64,000 nucleotides of DNA from Cladorhizidae sp. MBARI D1340-BT2 (Eukaryota > Porifera > Demospongiae > Poecilosclerida > Cladorhizidae): the NCBI GenBank assembly GCA_028752905.1, contig JAQNBH010000008.1:3276025-3340024 (forward strand), read 5' to 3'. The notes beneath the pieces were generated by a model. The model was not told the DNA's origin. It did no database searches and saw only the letters and a list, made by a program, of their open reading frames with translations. Positions 43,266 to 54,748 of this stretch are shown piece after piece (position 1 is the first letter of the stretch; each line of letters starts with the position of its first letter). The position numbers were made by a program, and so were the translations under genes.

Positions 43266-44640
43266 TCAATGGGAAATTGGTAAATTCTCTACATTATGAC
43301 ATCTCACTATATCAAGTAGAACAGAAAAGAAATTGACTGCTTAACCTCGACCACAAACAACACCAGACGGAATTTAATCATGGCCAAGTCTGATGATGTC
43401 ATTTTATGTTGAGGCAAAAATTTACATTGCATTTTTTGCCTTGTGTTATTAATAGGACTTGCTCCGGTGCACCATAGTCTTTAGTGCTTAGCAATTGCTG
43501 GATTTTTTTATTATTCTGGCTAACATAGAAGCAACTATTTAGCAAAAAAAATCACCTCTCACAGTTGGACAGATTACGTGTGTTCCATTCATTTGTGACA
43601 GGGAATTGTCAGTTCATAACTTTAATGCAAGAAGTAGGATTATTCATTGTGGCCTTAAATATGAATGCATTCTTTATCAGCTAGCTAGATTATTTTGCTA
43701 GATAGAGCTAAAGTGTGATTGTAAGCCCCTCTCCCCTATCAATCATTATAATTATATTAGGACTATTAAAGATATGTAATTCAAGGTAATATTTTACACA
43801 CACGCACATGCAAACACACATTTCTCCTCTTCCACCAGTGCAGTCATCATCACTTACAGAATAATAAAGCCAAACTGAGCATGCTTGTTATTTTGGGAAG
43901 GGTTCCCTGTGAGAAGAAAATTTATTATTTTACCAATATAAAATCAAAGTTCATAGCTATTTCCGCAAAGATTTCAGATAACTATTTTCAGATTTCAGCA
44001 AAAAGCATATTTATAACTGTAGCCAGAGTAAACCCACTGAGAATTGAACCATGTTAGCTTCTTTATAAGCACAGTTCTGTTGTCAGTTCAATTACCACTT
44101 GTGCAGCCAGTTCTTCCTCCATCTAAGTTATTCTTTCGTACATAAACCCGCATTAGGCTTATCAGCTGATATCCCTTCCTAAACTAATTGAAGGCGTATC
44201 AGCCAATACTATTACAGTTCAAAGTTCAATTTTGTAATCAATAAATCTCATTTATATGTATTGTGGGTGTGGTTGGTGAAAAATTAATGCTCCAGCTCCG
44301 GTTCGCGAGTGAGATTTGCCAAAACGTGGAAGTCCAGACAATAAACAAGCACAAAAAGGCTAGTATTGATCGAAAATGGAAGTTGAGGTCTTATACTCTT
44401 TTAGCTGCTACACGAACTCTAGCTGGCACTGGCTGGCAAGGTGCTGAGCCCTCTATACGTTCCAAAGTAAAATCTTCACAAGGTCAGGGTTTTTGTCACA
44501 GGATTTTGAGATGTCATTTCAAGGCTTTTCTGCTAGTCCATCATTGCAATTTTCTGACCTTTCTGCAACTTGTTCTGGTTTTTCCTCTCCCTCCATGATT
44601 TGACCTCTTTGAATTATTCAATATTTTGCAGGCACAGCTA
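43266..44640. other. Unassigned AT-rich sequence
   Basis: No gene recognised. An open frame at 44263-44598 (KLRSYTLLAATRTLAG region) shows no known domain. A CA-type run lies at 43800-43820. Confidence 0.5.
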
Positions 44641-44839
44641 TGCGTTTCATTCTCAGTGCACATCTGAGTTGGTACGCTGCTGCTTCTTTGGCTCTCGTAA
44701 GATCAGGGGAGATAAACACAGATATCCATCGAGAGAACCGACGAAGGTCAAAGGCCTTCTGAAGCAGTTACTTCCGCTTTTCTTTGGTAATGGTCACCAC
44801 AATCTTTTGAAATTTCATTCCTCCTTCTCCCTTTCTCTC

Positions 44840-45758
44840 CCAACTCTCTTGATCTTAACCTGGACATTAGATAGGTCCACGTTCAGATCATTGGCGAGCT
44901 CCTGCACTGCACATCTGTCACTGACCAAATCCCCTGACATAAACTAGTTGTGACGTGGATATCTTTATTGCCACTGAAACTCTAATTACTGAGGAAGTGT
45001 TCCCACTACATGGTGACTATTCATTTTGTCAACCTGCACCCTAGGCTGTACTAGGAGGATGTGGAATAGGAGTCTTCGTGAAACCATTCCTGAATCCTAC
45101 CCTGTTATCAAACAAACCGAATTATGTTGCTGTAAGTATATCAGAATTAGTTTTTAAATTCCTCCCAACACTCCTATAGAAGACGTATTGCTGGAAACTG
45201 CATCAGCTCCCAATGAATGACCCCGAGATGGAAGTAGAAGCCGAGGTGATTTCAATTGTAGAATTGACAAAGGTGACAGAGGCACAACTCTCACCGAGGC
45301 TTTGAGGGATCAGTTCAATTTAGAAATCTCCTCACTTGAATAATTTTATTGGGCCCCCGGGACGTAGTTCTATTGACCTAGTATTCTCTGATTTCAAACC
45401 AATCTGTAACATTGGTAACAGAAAATTTGAGCGACACGCTAAAATAGCATGACAATATGGAAAAAAAATAATGCTTGACAGAAACCATTACAGGAAAAAA
45501 CAAGAAATCAATTAAACTTGACATAGAAAGTCTTCAGGCATGCACCTTATTAGACCATGCCACCCCAACCCCCCCCTGCACTTCTTGAAGCAGGGGTCAG
45601 CTGCGGAATCGATTATCTCTGGTGCTATTCTCTCATCTTGTCCGATTTTAATAAAGTCCAAACCTCGGCACAAACCTTCGTTTGATGAAGCATGCAAAGA
45701 CAAGAAAAGAACGGTATTAGCCACCAAATCACTCCCTTCATACTGGAGTGAAAGAAAA
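44840..45758 (+). pseudogene. LINE endonuclease domain, degenerate
   Basis: Recognisable apurinic-endonuclease-like motifs in order: CDVDIFIATETLI (about 44950), GGCGIGVFVKPFL (about 45055), RGDFNCRID (45242-45268, metal-binding Asp/Asn) and SSIDLVFSD (45366-45392). A KPSFDEACKDKKR linker segment follows (about 45675). There are stops and frameshifts between almost every motif. Confidence 0.75.
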
Positions 45759-45979
45759 TGTTATAATTACGTGAATTGTATGACATTATTGTTTAATAGT
45801 CCGGACTTTAAAATAAACGTTTTGAATGTGTCACATGTGATGCACAGATGGTGAGATCAAGATGTCTTCTTATAATGTCTGTTGTCTTCGGTTGTTAGTT
45901 TACTTGTTGATTAAGGACTTTCACGGTTGTTGAAGAGTGAAAGAACTATAACCTTAGGGTATTAAACAAGGTCATAACA
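45759..45979 (+). repeat. 5' LTR of element E
   Basis: 221 bp, TG...CA, with about eight differences by eye from the 3' LTR over 220 bp. Confidence 0.92.
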
Positions 45980-46039
45980 TTTGGCGACGAGGATTATAAC
46001 GGATTGACACGGATTATTACGAAAAGAGTTTTCGAGATG

Positions 46040-46730
46040 GTAGTGCATGGTTCAATGTCTGCCTTTACTTCTGCGAATGAGGACTGGAGAGCCTATGTAG
46101 AAAGGCTGGAATAGCCAACAGTGTGACTGAGGCCGACAAGAAGTGAGCTATACTATTGAGTGTTTATGGTTCCAAGACCTACCAACTCATTAGAGATTTA
46201 GTTTCCCCTACCAGACCAGGAGAGATGGCATACACTGACCTTGTGGAGTTCTGTCCCAAACCTTCTGTGATCATGCAGCGTTATAAATTCAATTCTCGAG
46301 TTCGTGAAGAATGAGTCCATAGCTGATTATGTGGCAGCACTAAGACAACTCTCTGAATTTTGTGAGTTTGTGGCTACTCTTGACCAGATGTCAAGGGATA
46401 GGCTGGTCTGTGGTGTCAACGATGAGAAAGTACAGCAGAGACTGTTAGCAGAAGTTGATTTACTCACGTAGCTTACAACTAACCCAGACAATGGAGACCA
46501 CGGAGAGAGACATGTGACAGTTGCAGGGAGCTCAAAGGAACCTCTGTCTTGTTCACTCATAGCAAGGCATCTAAGAAGCCTTTTACTACTTCTCGTCTCC
46601 AGAAGTGTGTTTGTTTCAGGTGTGGTAGTGACAGTCATTTAGCCAATACCTGTCATTTTAGGGAAGCAGAATGCCGAGCATGCAAAAGGAAAGGTCACAT
46701 CGCCCGGGTGAGTCACTCGAAAATGAAGTC
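46040..46730 (+). pseudogene. Gag of element E
   Basis: After a broken N-terminal part, SIADYVAALRQLSEFCEF and DRLVCGVNDEKVQQRLL are typical Gypsy gag capsid motifs. Two knuckles follow: CFRCGSDSHLANTC (complete) and CRACKRKGHIARV, whose final Cys is replaced by Ser. Stops at about 46110, 46150, 46190 and 46470. Confidence 0.75.
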
Positions 46731-46779
46731 CAGAGGACAGGATATTACAAAGTCGCAGTATCGTTCGACTAGTACCAAT

Positions 46780-49700
46780 TACATAGAGGAAGAGAAGTCT
46801 AGATTGGTGGAAGATGGTGCTTATGGAATGTTCACAGTAACGGACACATCATCCAAGCCATTATTCGTGCATATGAACTTGTGCGGATCCATTGTGAAAA
46901 TGGAAATTGATACAGGAGCAGCATTCTCTATTGTGAGTGAAGAGGCTTTACGATGGTATCAAGAGATCGGGAGTGACCTTACCTCTGGAGGAATCCCAGG
47001 TACTCTTAAAAACATATACTGGAGAGAGCTTACCTGTACTGTGCAGGGTAGTGGTGGTTGCTAAGGTTGACCACCAGGAGGAGGAGCTTCCATTGTTCGT
47101 TGTAAAAGGAAAAGTGCGGGCGAGATTGGTTAGCTAAACTTAAATTGAATTGGGCACGAGATTCATCAGTTTAGCATGAATAATAAGGTTGAAGAACTCC
47201 TAGCCAAGTTCTCCCCTGTGTTTGCCGATGGGTTAGGTACCTCATTGGGCACTAAAGTAAGGATTCATGTCAAAGAAGGTGCTCAACCACCTAAATTCTG
47301 TAAAGCAAGGAATGTTCCTTATATGATGAAAGAAAAGTTGGAGCAAGAATGGAACACCTGGAGAAACAGGGAACTATAACCCCGGTTTAATTTTCAGATT
47401 GGGCAGCTCCGATTGTGCCTGTGTTAAAACGCAATGGTGATCTTCGTGTTTGTGGTGATTATAAGCTGACTATTAATCAAGCATGTCATGTGGAGTCATA
47501 CCCCTTACTCGTGTGGAGGATATTTTCTCAGCTTTGTCAGGTGGTGAAAGGTTCTCAAAATTAAACCTATCACAAGCCTATTTACAGTTAGGAGTGGTGG
47601 ATGATTGTAGAATGACAAAAATGCACACAAAGGGTTGTTTGTGTACAATAGGTTACCCTTTGGGGTATCATCAGCCCCTGCGATCTTTCAAAGGGTAATG
47701 AACAGTTTGTTTCAGGATTTTGCTGGTGTCACAATTTACCTGGATGATATCCTGGAAAAACCACTGAAGAGCATATTGCTAACTAGGAGAAGGTGTTAGA
47801 AAAGCTAAGCCAAGCCAGCCTGAGACTTAACAAATCGAAATGTGTGTTCCTGGCTTCAAAGGTCGAGTATCTTGGATATATAATTGATAAGGAAGGCCTA
47901 CATCCAACTCTGGAGAAGGTAAAAGCCATTTGAGAGGCCCGTGCTCCAACGTCAGTGACTGAGCTTAGAGCATTTCTGGGTATGCTTAATTATTACTCCA
48001 AGTGTCTTCCTAATCTCTCGACAAAGCTAGCCCCTTTGTACACCTTGTTATGCAAGGACTCCAGATGGCAATGGACAGAAAAGCAAGAGAGTGCATTATT
48101 ACTAGCTACAGAGTGATTCACTTTTGGTCCATTATGATCCTCAAGAAGGACCTGTTGTTGGCTTGTGATGCATCTCCTTATGGATTGGGAGTCGTGTTAT
48201 CACATGTTTTGGAAGACAAAATGGAACATCCTATTGGGTATGCTTCAAGGACTCTCACTGTGTCTGAGAAGGGATATTCTCAATTAGAGAAGAGGGATTA
48301 GCTATCCTATTTGGTGTCAAGAAATTTCATTCTTACCTGTGGGGACGATCATTTGTCATTAGATCTGATCACCAACCACTCTACCATTTGTTTAATGAAA
48401 AGAAAGCAATTCTTCCCCTTGCCTCAGCATGTCTACAAAGGTGGGCATTATCATTGAGTGCATATCAATATCGTATTGAATAGAAGTCTGGGAAGTTGCT
48501 TGCTAATGCGGATGCATTAAGTTGGTTGCCAAGCCCAGTTGTCACATCCTCTGATTGTCTTCCTGCTGAGTTAAACCAATTGGTTCTTCACCTTGAGTCT
48601 ACCCCGACTTCTTCCAAGGAAGTGAAACAATGGATTGAGAAAGATCTGCTTCTCTCAAGGGTGAAGAAGTTTGTAATGTGTGGATGGCCATCAGTGAAGC
48701 TTGACCGAGAATTTCAACCATATGAGTCTCGTAAGTTGGAACTCGGTCTTCTGGATGGTTGTTTACTGTGGGGTTCACGTTTGATTATACCCCACCCTGG
48801 TCAGAAATGTTTGCTAGATCAGCTACATGAAACTCATTTAAGAATTAGTTGTATGAAGAATCTGGCAAGAAGTTATTTTTGGTGGCCAGACATGACTTCT
48901 TATGTGTGCAGCAGTGCAATGTTTGCCAGGAATCATGACCGCAACCTCCTGTGGCCTCGATGCACCCGTGGGAAGTAACAAAGCAGCCGTGGAACCGTAT
49001 CCACCTAGACTTCGCTGGGTAACATGTTTTTAGTCTTGGTCGATTGTCATTCTAAGTGGATGGATGTGGTGATTATGCGTTCAATCACGTCCACAATCAC
49101 CATAGAGAAGTTGCAAGGTATTTTTGCTATTCATGGTCTTCCCAAGACCATAGTCACTGATAATGGCAGTTCATTTATGAGTGATGAGTTTCAGAGATTT
49201 TGCCAAGTGAATGGTTCAGCATACGACGTTTACATCTTACCACCGATCCATGAATGGGTTGGCTGAGAGGGCGGTGTAATCTTTCAAGCAAGGTTTGAAG
49301 AGGATGGAAGGTGGATCACTGCAGTCCAAGCTATCAAGATACTTGTTCCGCTACAGGATAACGCCACACAGTACGACAGGGTTATACCCAGCCGAGGTTC
49401 TGATGGGTCGTCGAACGAGATCCAAGTTAGACTTGATTCATCCTGACTCGTCAGAGAGAGTGAAATCGTGCCAGCGTAAGAGGACACATGGCAACACCGG
49501 ACGGGATCACGTTTTGCGAATGGGCGACAAGGTTTTTGTTAGAGATTTCAGGTGCAAGAATGTAACCTGAATGCCTGGTGTTGTCGAGCATGTCAGTGGA
49601 CCTCTATCTTACCGAGTTAAAGTTACCTTGCGAGTCGTACGTCATCATGTGGATAACATACGTCAGAGACAGAGTGAGTTAGAATCCAGCACTGTAAATG

Positions 49701-49980
49701 GTCAAGTGTCTGGACCTGCAATTGTCTTCCATGATATTCCTGTTCAAGTGCCAGTGACACTGAAACTGTCCCCTGAAGGGAGTTTACCACATTCCGACTC
49801 AGCTGTGTCAGCCGTGGTCAGCTCTCCTTGCTTACCCCGTGTTAATGTGGATGATAACAACACTTCAGTACACATCCCTGATTGTGAGTCAACAACAGTA
49901 CTGCGCAGGTCCGAAACAGACCTCCTCCTGACCGTTTTAAGGGATCAGTGTTTTATTTGTTATCGATTATCGTGAATTTG
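46780..49980 (+). pseudogene. Pol of element E: PR-RT-RH-INT
   Basis: Protease: MEIDTGAAFSIVS (about 46900). RT: KFSPVFADGLG and [20 protein letters not shown] (47410-47460), with YLDD near 47740. RNase H: ACDASPYGLGVVLSH (48160) and ASRTLTVSEKGYSQLEK. Integrase: H2C2-like region LHETHLRISCMKNL (48830), core with VDCHSKW and VTDNGSSFMS (49030-49180), then TTGLYPAEVLMGR and RMGDKVFVRDF. Catalytic-site residues survive, but at least ten stops or shifts are spread along it (for example 47060, 47390, 47700, 48300, 48480, 48980, 49265). Confidence 0.82.
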
Positions 49981-50015
49981 TTATCTTCACTATCTTATAA
50001 ACAAGAAGGGAGGAA

Positions 50016-50235
50016 TGTTATAATTAAGTGAATTGTATGACATTATTGTTCAATAGTCCGGACTCTAAATAAACGTTTTTAGTGTGTAACATGTGATGCA
50101 CAGATAGTGAGATCAAGATGTCTTCTTATAATGTCTGTTGTCTTCGGTTGTTAGTTTACTTGTTGATTAAGGACTTTCACGGTTGTTGAAGAGTGAAAGA
50201 ACTATAACCTTAGGGTATTAAACAAGGTCATAACA
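50016..50235 (+). repeat. 3' LTR of element E
   Basis: 220 bp; directly followed by GAAAA and the resumed LINE sequence. Confidence 0.92.
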
Positions 50236-52006
50236 GAAAACAATACAAGAAATTATGCAAACAGAAACGAATAGCATTTGATGAAGAAGAGCTGAACAAG
50301 AATTGCTAAGAGACTGAGATCAAACCTTGGGAATAGTTCAAAGTGTAAAGAATTATGAACTTGGCCCCAGTACCTATTAAGGAATCGAAAAAGCACTTCA
50401 GTTGTCTTTTGAATCCAGAGCAAAGAGCTCCACATTTGGAGTTCCCTTCATCAAAAATCTGTTGATGAGTTAAACATAATTATACAAATGGTATAACGAG
50501 CCTTTCTCATACGAGGAAGTTGAAAAGTCAATGTCCAGATCAAAGGATGGTAAAGCAGCTGGGCCTAATGGCGTTAAGAAAGAGCATCTGAAAATGTCTG
50601 TTTTGCTACCTCCATGGACTATGCTCCTAAATACCTGTCTGATTATTGCAGCCATTCCTACTCAGTGGAGACAGAGCACTCTGATTGCACTGTTCAGAAA
50701 AGGTCATCGATCTGAAACAGAAAATTACAGAGGTATATCTCTTCTATGTACAATGTGCAAAGTCCTCACCTCTATACTCAACAGAAGAATTATTAACCAA
50801 ATTGAGTGCCTTCTGCCTGAAGAGCAGTTTGGATTTAGGTCTGAAAAAGGGACAAAACAAGCGATTGACATTATGATCACGTTCATTAGTAAACAACTTG
50901 GAAGACCGAAAGGCATTGCATACGCTGCCTTGAAAAAGCATTTGATAGCATAGATCGAGGAATTCTAATTAGAAAACTCTCCTCTCAGTTTGAAATCAAA
51001 GGTCATACTCTGAGACTGATTGCCAACAACTTACTTTTTAATGTGATCAAAGTATTTGATGGTCTCCGGGAATCACCTAGCATTGTTCAACATCGAGGAG
51101 TCCTTCAGGAGATATCTCCCACCTTGTGACCTAAGAAGCATTCATGGACTTCAATTCCTTTTGTATGCTGATGACCTGATTATGTTCTCAACAGAACCAG
51201 ATCCTATCAACTGAGGTCTATAAACTCTATTGGAATAGAGCAGGAAAAACAAGACAAAGGTGAACCTGAATAAGATGAAGGTTATGAAGTTTCGAAAGGC
51301 AGGACGATTCAGGAAAACGGACACTTTCCACTACGGACCCGAAAATGTAGAAATCGTAAACACATATATAACTATTTGGGAATTACACTTCAACCGACTC
51401 TAACCTTCACAAAACACATCCAGAGAAGAAAGGCCCTTGCATTGGCAGCGATTAGTTCCTTAAAAGATCAAGTCTCTATTTTGACTGCACTGAAAAAATT
51501 TGACCTCAAAATAAGACTGACGCTGACTTATGGATTTGACAGCATTTCTCAGCTTCTAACTTCATTGATTGAGTTAGACGGAGTAAAAACTATTTTTCTG
51601 AAGAGAGCCTTACGACTTCCGAAACATGCAAGTGCCACTCTGTGCCTCCATCTATGTGACTGCCTACCTCTGGCCTGTATGATTCAGGATACCCCCAAAA
51701 TTGATGAAACTGCCTGGGATAACTACCTCATCCACAGACAAACTTGAGAAGAGGCATACGAGTGGCCCTGCCTTTAAGGGCAACTTATGGGCACGAGTGA
51801 GACAAAATGACAGACACTTGTACAGACAGTGTACATATGGCTTTCATTTTGCAATATGTAGATCTTCCACAATCGAGACATCCTGTGTGTGCAAATTTAG
51901 TGATCAGTCAGCTGCTGAGCTCTATCATCTACTTAGTTGTGCACACTTGTCTTACTTGAACCTTTTTAATAACAAGATAGACTTTGTTTTAAATAATCTG
52001 TGTTAA
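50236..52006 (+). pseudogene. LINE reverse transcriptase and C-terminal zinc motif
   Basis: Motifs in order: SKDGKAAGPNGVKKEHLK (50540), PTQWRQSTLIALF, ENYRGISLLCTMCKVLTSIL (50720-50780), LPEEQFGFR (50815), a YADDLIMFS catalytic box (51164), YLGITLQPTLTFTKHI (51375) and a C-terminal CVCKFSD..YHLLSC (51890-51950) zinc-knuckle-like motif. Frame changes near 50930, 51120, 51210, 51370 and 51750, so inactive. The catalytic Asp pair is intact. Confidence 0.85.
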
Positions 52007-52060
52007 ATACTCTTTTTGTAATTTTGCCTTTGAAGGCGTGTATATATAAATTAAAAAACG

Positions 52061-52374
52061 TTTTGAAACCATCATAGGCCTATATAGGAAGGTCGCCATT
52101 GGCCAAGCAACATGGATCGATTTACCTCGCACAACAAGTGAAGCTTGCGAAGTGTGAGTACCACATCATCACATGGCTGGCTGACTTGGGTTTGGCGGAA
52201 TGGTGCAGTGACCAGTGCTCCCCAGGCTGGTTTGCATCATTACAGTTCAAAGTTCATTATGATGTCGAATTATATCAAAATTTGCGTGAAATACAATTCT
52301 TGCTACATCTCCTCACGGAGTCGTCGAGTCGGTTGCTGCTCTTTACTAAATTTGTCGTCTGCTCTTAGGCATGG
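52061..52374. other. Short unassigned segment
   Basis: Open frames overlap here (52099-52368 and 52145-52378) but none shows a known motif. It may be the 5' flank or UTR of the hAT pseudogene. Confidence 0.4.
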
Positions 52375-54748
52375 CTAAGTGGATTCATTCTGGTGAAGGG
52401 TCTGGGAGTCCCTCATCTTCTAAGCTAAGGAAGATCGGAATAGACCTTAAATGGAATTCTGACTTTCCGAGCTGGCAGTAGATGATATCGAGGAATGATA
52501 TTAAATGTACATTGTGCTGCATGCACAGCCGGCATCCTAAATCTGCCTTAGGAAGAACTATTTTGGGTTGACCTGACCTGCAAGACCGTGATCAAGCAGA
52601 GCTATATCAAACAATGCCCAGAGCAAGTCACACAATACTGCAGTTATGTTGGAAGCTGATTTTTTGCTCCTCCGAGATGGTGGGATAGCAATGGCATTTT
52701 CCAGCGGGCTGTTTCAGCTCAGCACAATGCATTTTTTGGTGCTCCAAGTGTATGTACTTCCTTAAAAAGAGTGAGATTGCACACACCAACTTTACCTGCT
52801 TCTTGAGCTTGGTATTGCACACTACACATCAGAGCATTGCATGCAAGAGCTAGTTAGTGTCTCGGTGAAACTGCCCTGATCCTATAATTTCACACCTACA
52901 GGAGTCTCCTTTTTTTTTTACTCTATGCATAGATGAAATCACTGATATGTCTGTTACAAAGGAGCTTGTAGTCTATGGTCATAATGTTGTAGGACAAGTT
53001 CTCTTTGTATGTTTGAGTTGCATGATGGGAGAGCCATCACAATATCTGACATCATAACGAAGCTTTGAAGTGACCTGCAGTTAGAATAATTATGTTGTAC
53101 TGTTTTTGTGGTCTAGGAAGTGATGGAGCGTCAGTGATGTTGGGAATGAGAGGTTGAGTGTTGTTAGAGTCTCCAACCACAAGAGGCCTAACAGATGCCA
53201 ACCTTGGTAATTCGCTGCCACCAGAGTCTCTCCCTAACTTCTTCTAGCTAACCCCCAAGCTTGACAAAAGAGTTTTAGATCGTAAGTAACTTGTATTAAA
53301 ACAACAGTGGAGTAGCAGAATATGAAGATAGGATGAGATGGCCTGTGGTGCAGAGGGGTTTAAATACCCTTGCAGCCGGGTTTTCACAGCTTATAGTGTT
53401 GATAACAGTGTGAGAATAGTACAATTACAGTATGTCCATACAGGACTTATCTAAGAGTGTGAAATGATATCATGATTGTCCTGTGTGTTGATAATCTGAG
53501 ATCATGAGTTCTAGCTCTATTTATAAATTCTATTTATAATGTTCGTTCTTTGCAGGGCTTCTCTGCAGCCAGTCAGGGCTGAGGCCTGACAAGTGTCACT
53601 CCTTAAGGATAAAGTTCCTTTCCTGGTTTCTAACCACTGCATTGCTCATCGGCTTGTAGCTTGTGGCCAGGCAGCAAATAAATTTACTACCTCAAAAAGT
53701 CCAAAGATATTCTTGAACAGCTTTACTGTTTCTATAAGTACTTGCCAGATCCAACTGCTGGGCTAAGAAGATGAGGATGTACTTAATGACCTCGACTAAA
53801 CTTAGTTGGGCTAAAGATGTCCGTCGGCTCTCACATGATAGAGCTATTACTCGCCTCCCAAATACTTTTAGCCCATGATAGTTAGTCTGGAGAGGGAAGC
53901 TCAGGAGAGAATAAATAATGTTGTTGCTGCTGGGCTTTCTCTCTTTGTGAACAAGTTTGTAGCTGCCTTATACATGTTTTCTGGTGTTCTTCCACCTCTA
54001 GCAGACTTGTCTCGTGCTTCCCAGAAGCAAGAGGTCAACTTTAGGCTGGTAAAACCATTAGAGTGGACACAAAGGCTACAGTAGATGCTCTACTCCTGAC
54101 ACCTGGTTAATTCTTCCAGAGCCAGACCTGGAAGAGTATGGTATGCAGCAGCCTAGTGATAGCATGAGAGCTAGTTTTAAATGTGTATATTGAATGTACT
54201 TGCACACCCTTTCTGAGCATATCACTGCTAGGTTTCCTGGCCTCAGTCTTTTTGAGGTTTTGAAATTTTCAATCCTAGCAGTATTCCACAAGAGCTCTCT
54301 CTTCAACCCTTTCACAGTGCTGACATGCTAGATAAGCTTGTAAACCACTATGGTTCTCATGGCGTAGAATCAACCAGAGGTCAGCTCTAAGTCTTCAATA
54401 GTGTAATTGCTATTAATAGTTGAGTTGAAGCAAATGAGAACTCACCAGCTCATGCATGAGTCATCTGATCAAAACATTGGAATTGAGTTGAATGTTTCCC
54501 AATCTGGCAAAGTTGGTTTACTCCCTATGTTTTCTGTAGACTGTGAAAGAGGCTTCTCCACTCTATCTCGAGTCAAGACTGACCTTAGAAACCGGTTAGC
54601 CAACAGAACTCTCAATCATCTCTTGATGATATCATTTGAAGGGCCTAGTCCATCTGTGTATGAACTCATTTGTGATCGTTGGGCTGCCGTGAGGAAGAGA
54701 CTAAACAATTTAAGTTTGTTCCCGTCTGACTTTGATTTTCGTCAATAA
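52375..54748 (+). pseudogene. hAT transposase pseudogene (KIAA1586/ZNF862-like)
   Basis: In order: an N-terminal Cys/His region (LKWNSDFPSW, CTLCCMH, about 52440-52620), the FTLCIDEITDMSVTKELVVY core (about 52920, first catalytic Asp), GSDGASVMLGMRG (53110), VSNHCIAHRLACGQAAN (53630), then SLEREAQERINN (53880). The C-terminal dimerisation block is CERGFSTLSRVKTDLRNRLA with LMISFEGPSP (54540-54660). Stops at many points and the solo LTR at 53162 make it dead. Terminal inverted repeats not found. Confidence 0.8.
53162..53591. mobile_element. Solo LTR in the hAT pseudogene, with target duplication
   Basis: Begins TGTTAGAGTCTCC and ends GAGGCCTGACA, flanked by AGTGT at 53157-53161 and 53592-53596. 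Removal of the LTR and one AGTGT rejoins the GMRG and SLLKDK segments of the hAT frame. Orientation is uncertain; features such as GAGGGGTTTAAATACCC near 53355 resemble the minus-strand LTR at 12479. Confidence 0.88.

Larger units (their letters stand above)
45759..50235 (+). mobile_element. K-type Gypsy LTR retrotransposon E, complete, with target duplication
   Basis: LTRs at 45759-45979 and 50016-50235 (221 and 220 bp) start TGTTATAATTA and end GGTCATAACA. The TTTGGCGACGAGG primer-binding-site region follows the 5' LTR, and AAGAAGGGAGGAA precedes the 3' LTR. Exact 5-bp target duplication: GAAAA at 45754-45758 and 50236-50240. Order gag, protease, RT, RNase H, integrase is the usual Gypsy order, in contrast to the Gmr1-like elements nearby. 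Gag and pol carry many stops. Confidence 0.93.
44700..52060 (+). mobile_element. Non-LTR retrotransposon (LINE), split by element E
   Basis: An endonuclease remnant (about 44840-45758) and an RT remnant (50236-52006) belong to one element of about 3 kb into which element E inserted at GAAAA. The reading continues across the site. The 3' end is near 52060, after an AT-rich tail (TATATATAAATTAAAAAACG). The 5' end is unclear. Clade not assigned. Confidence 0.8.

Noticed and set aside
21736..50235. Endogenous retrovirus with envelope gene
   Set aside because: No open frame with signal peptide, fusion peptide or membrane anchor between pol and any 3' LTR; these are Ty3/Gypsy retrotransposons.
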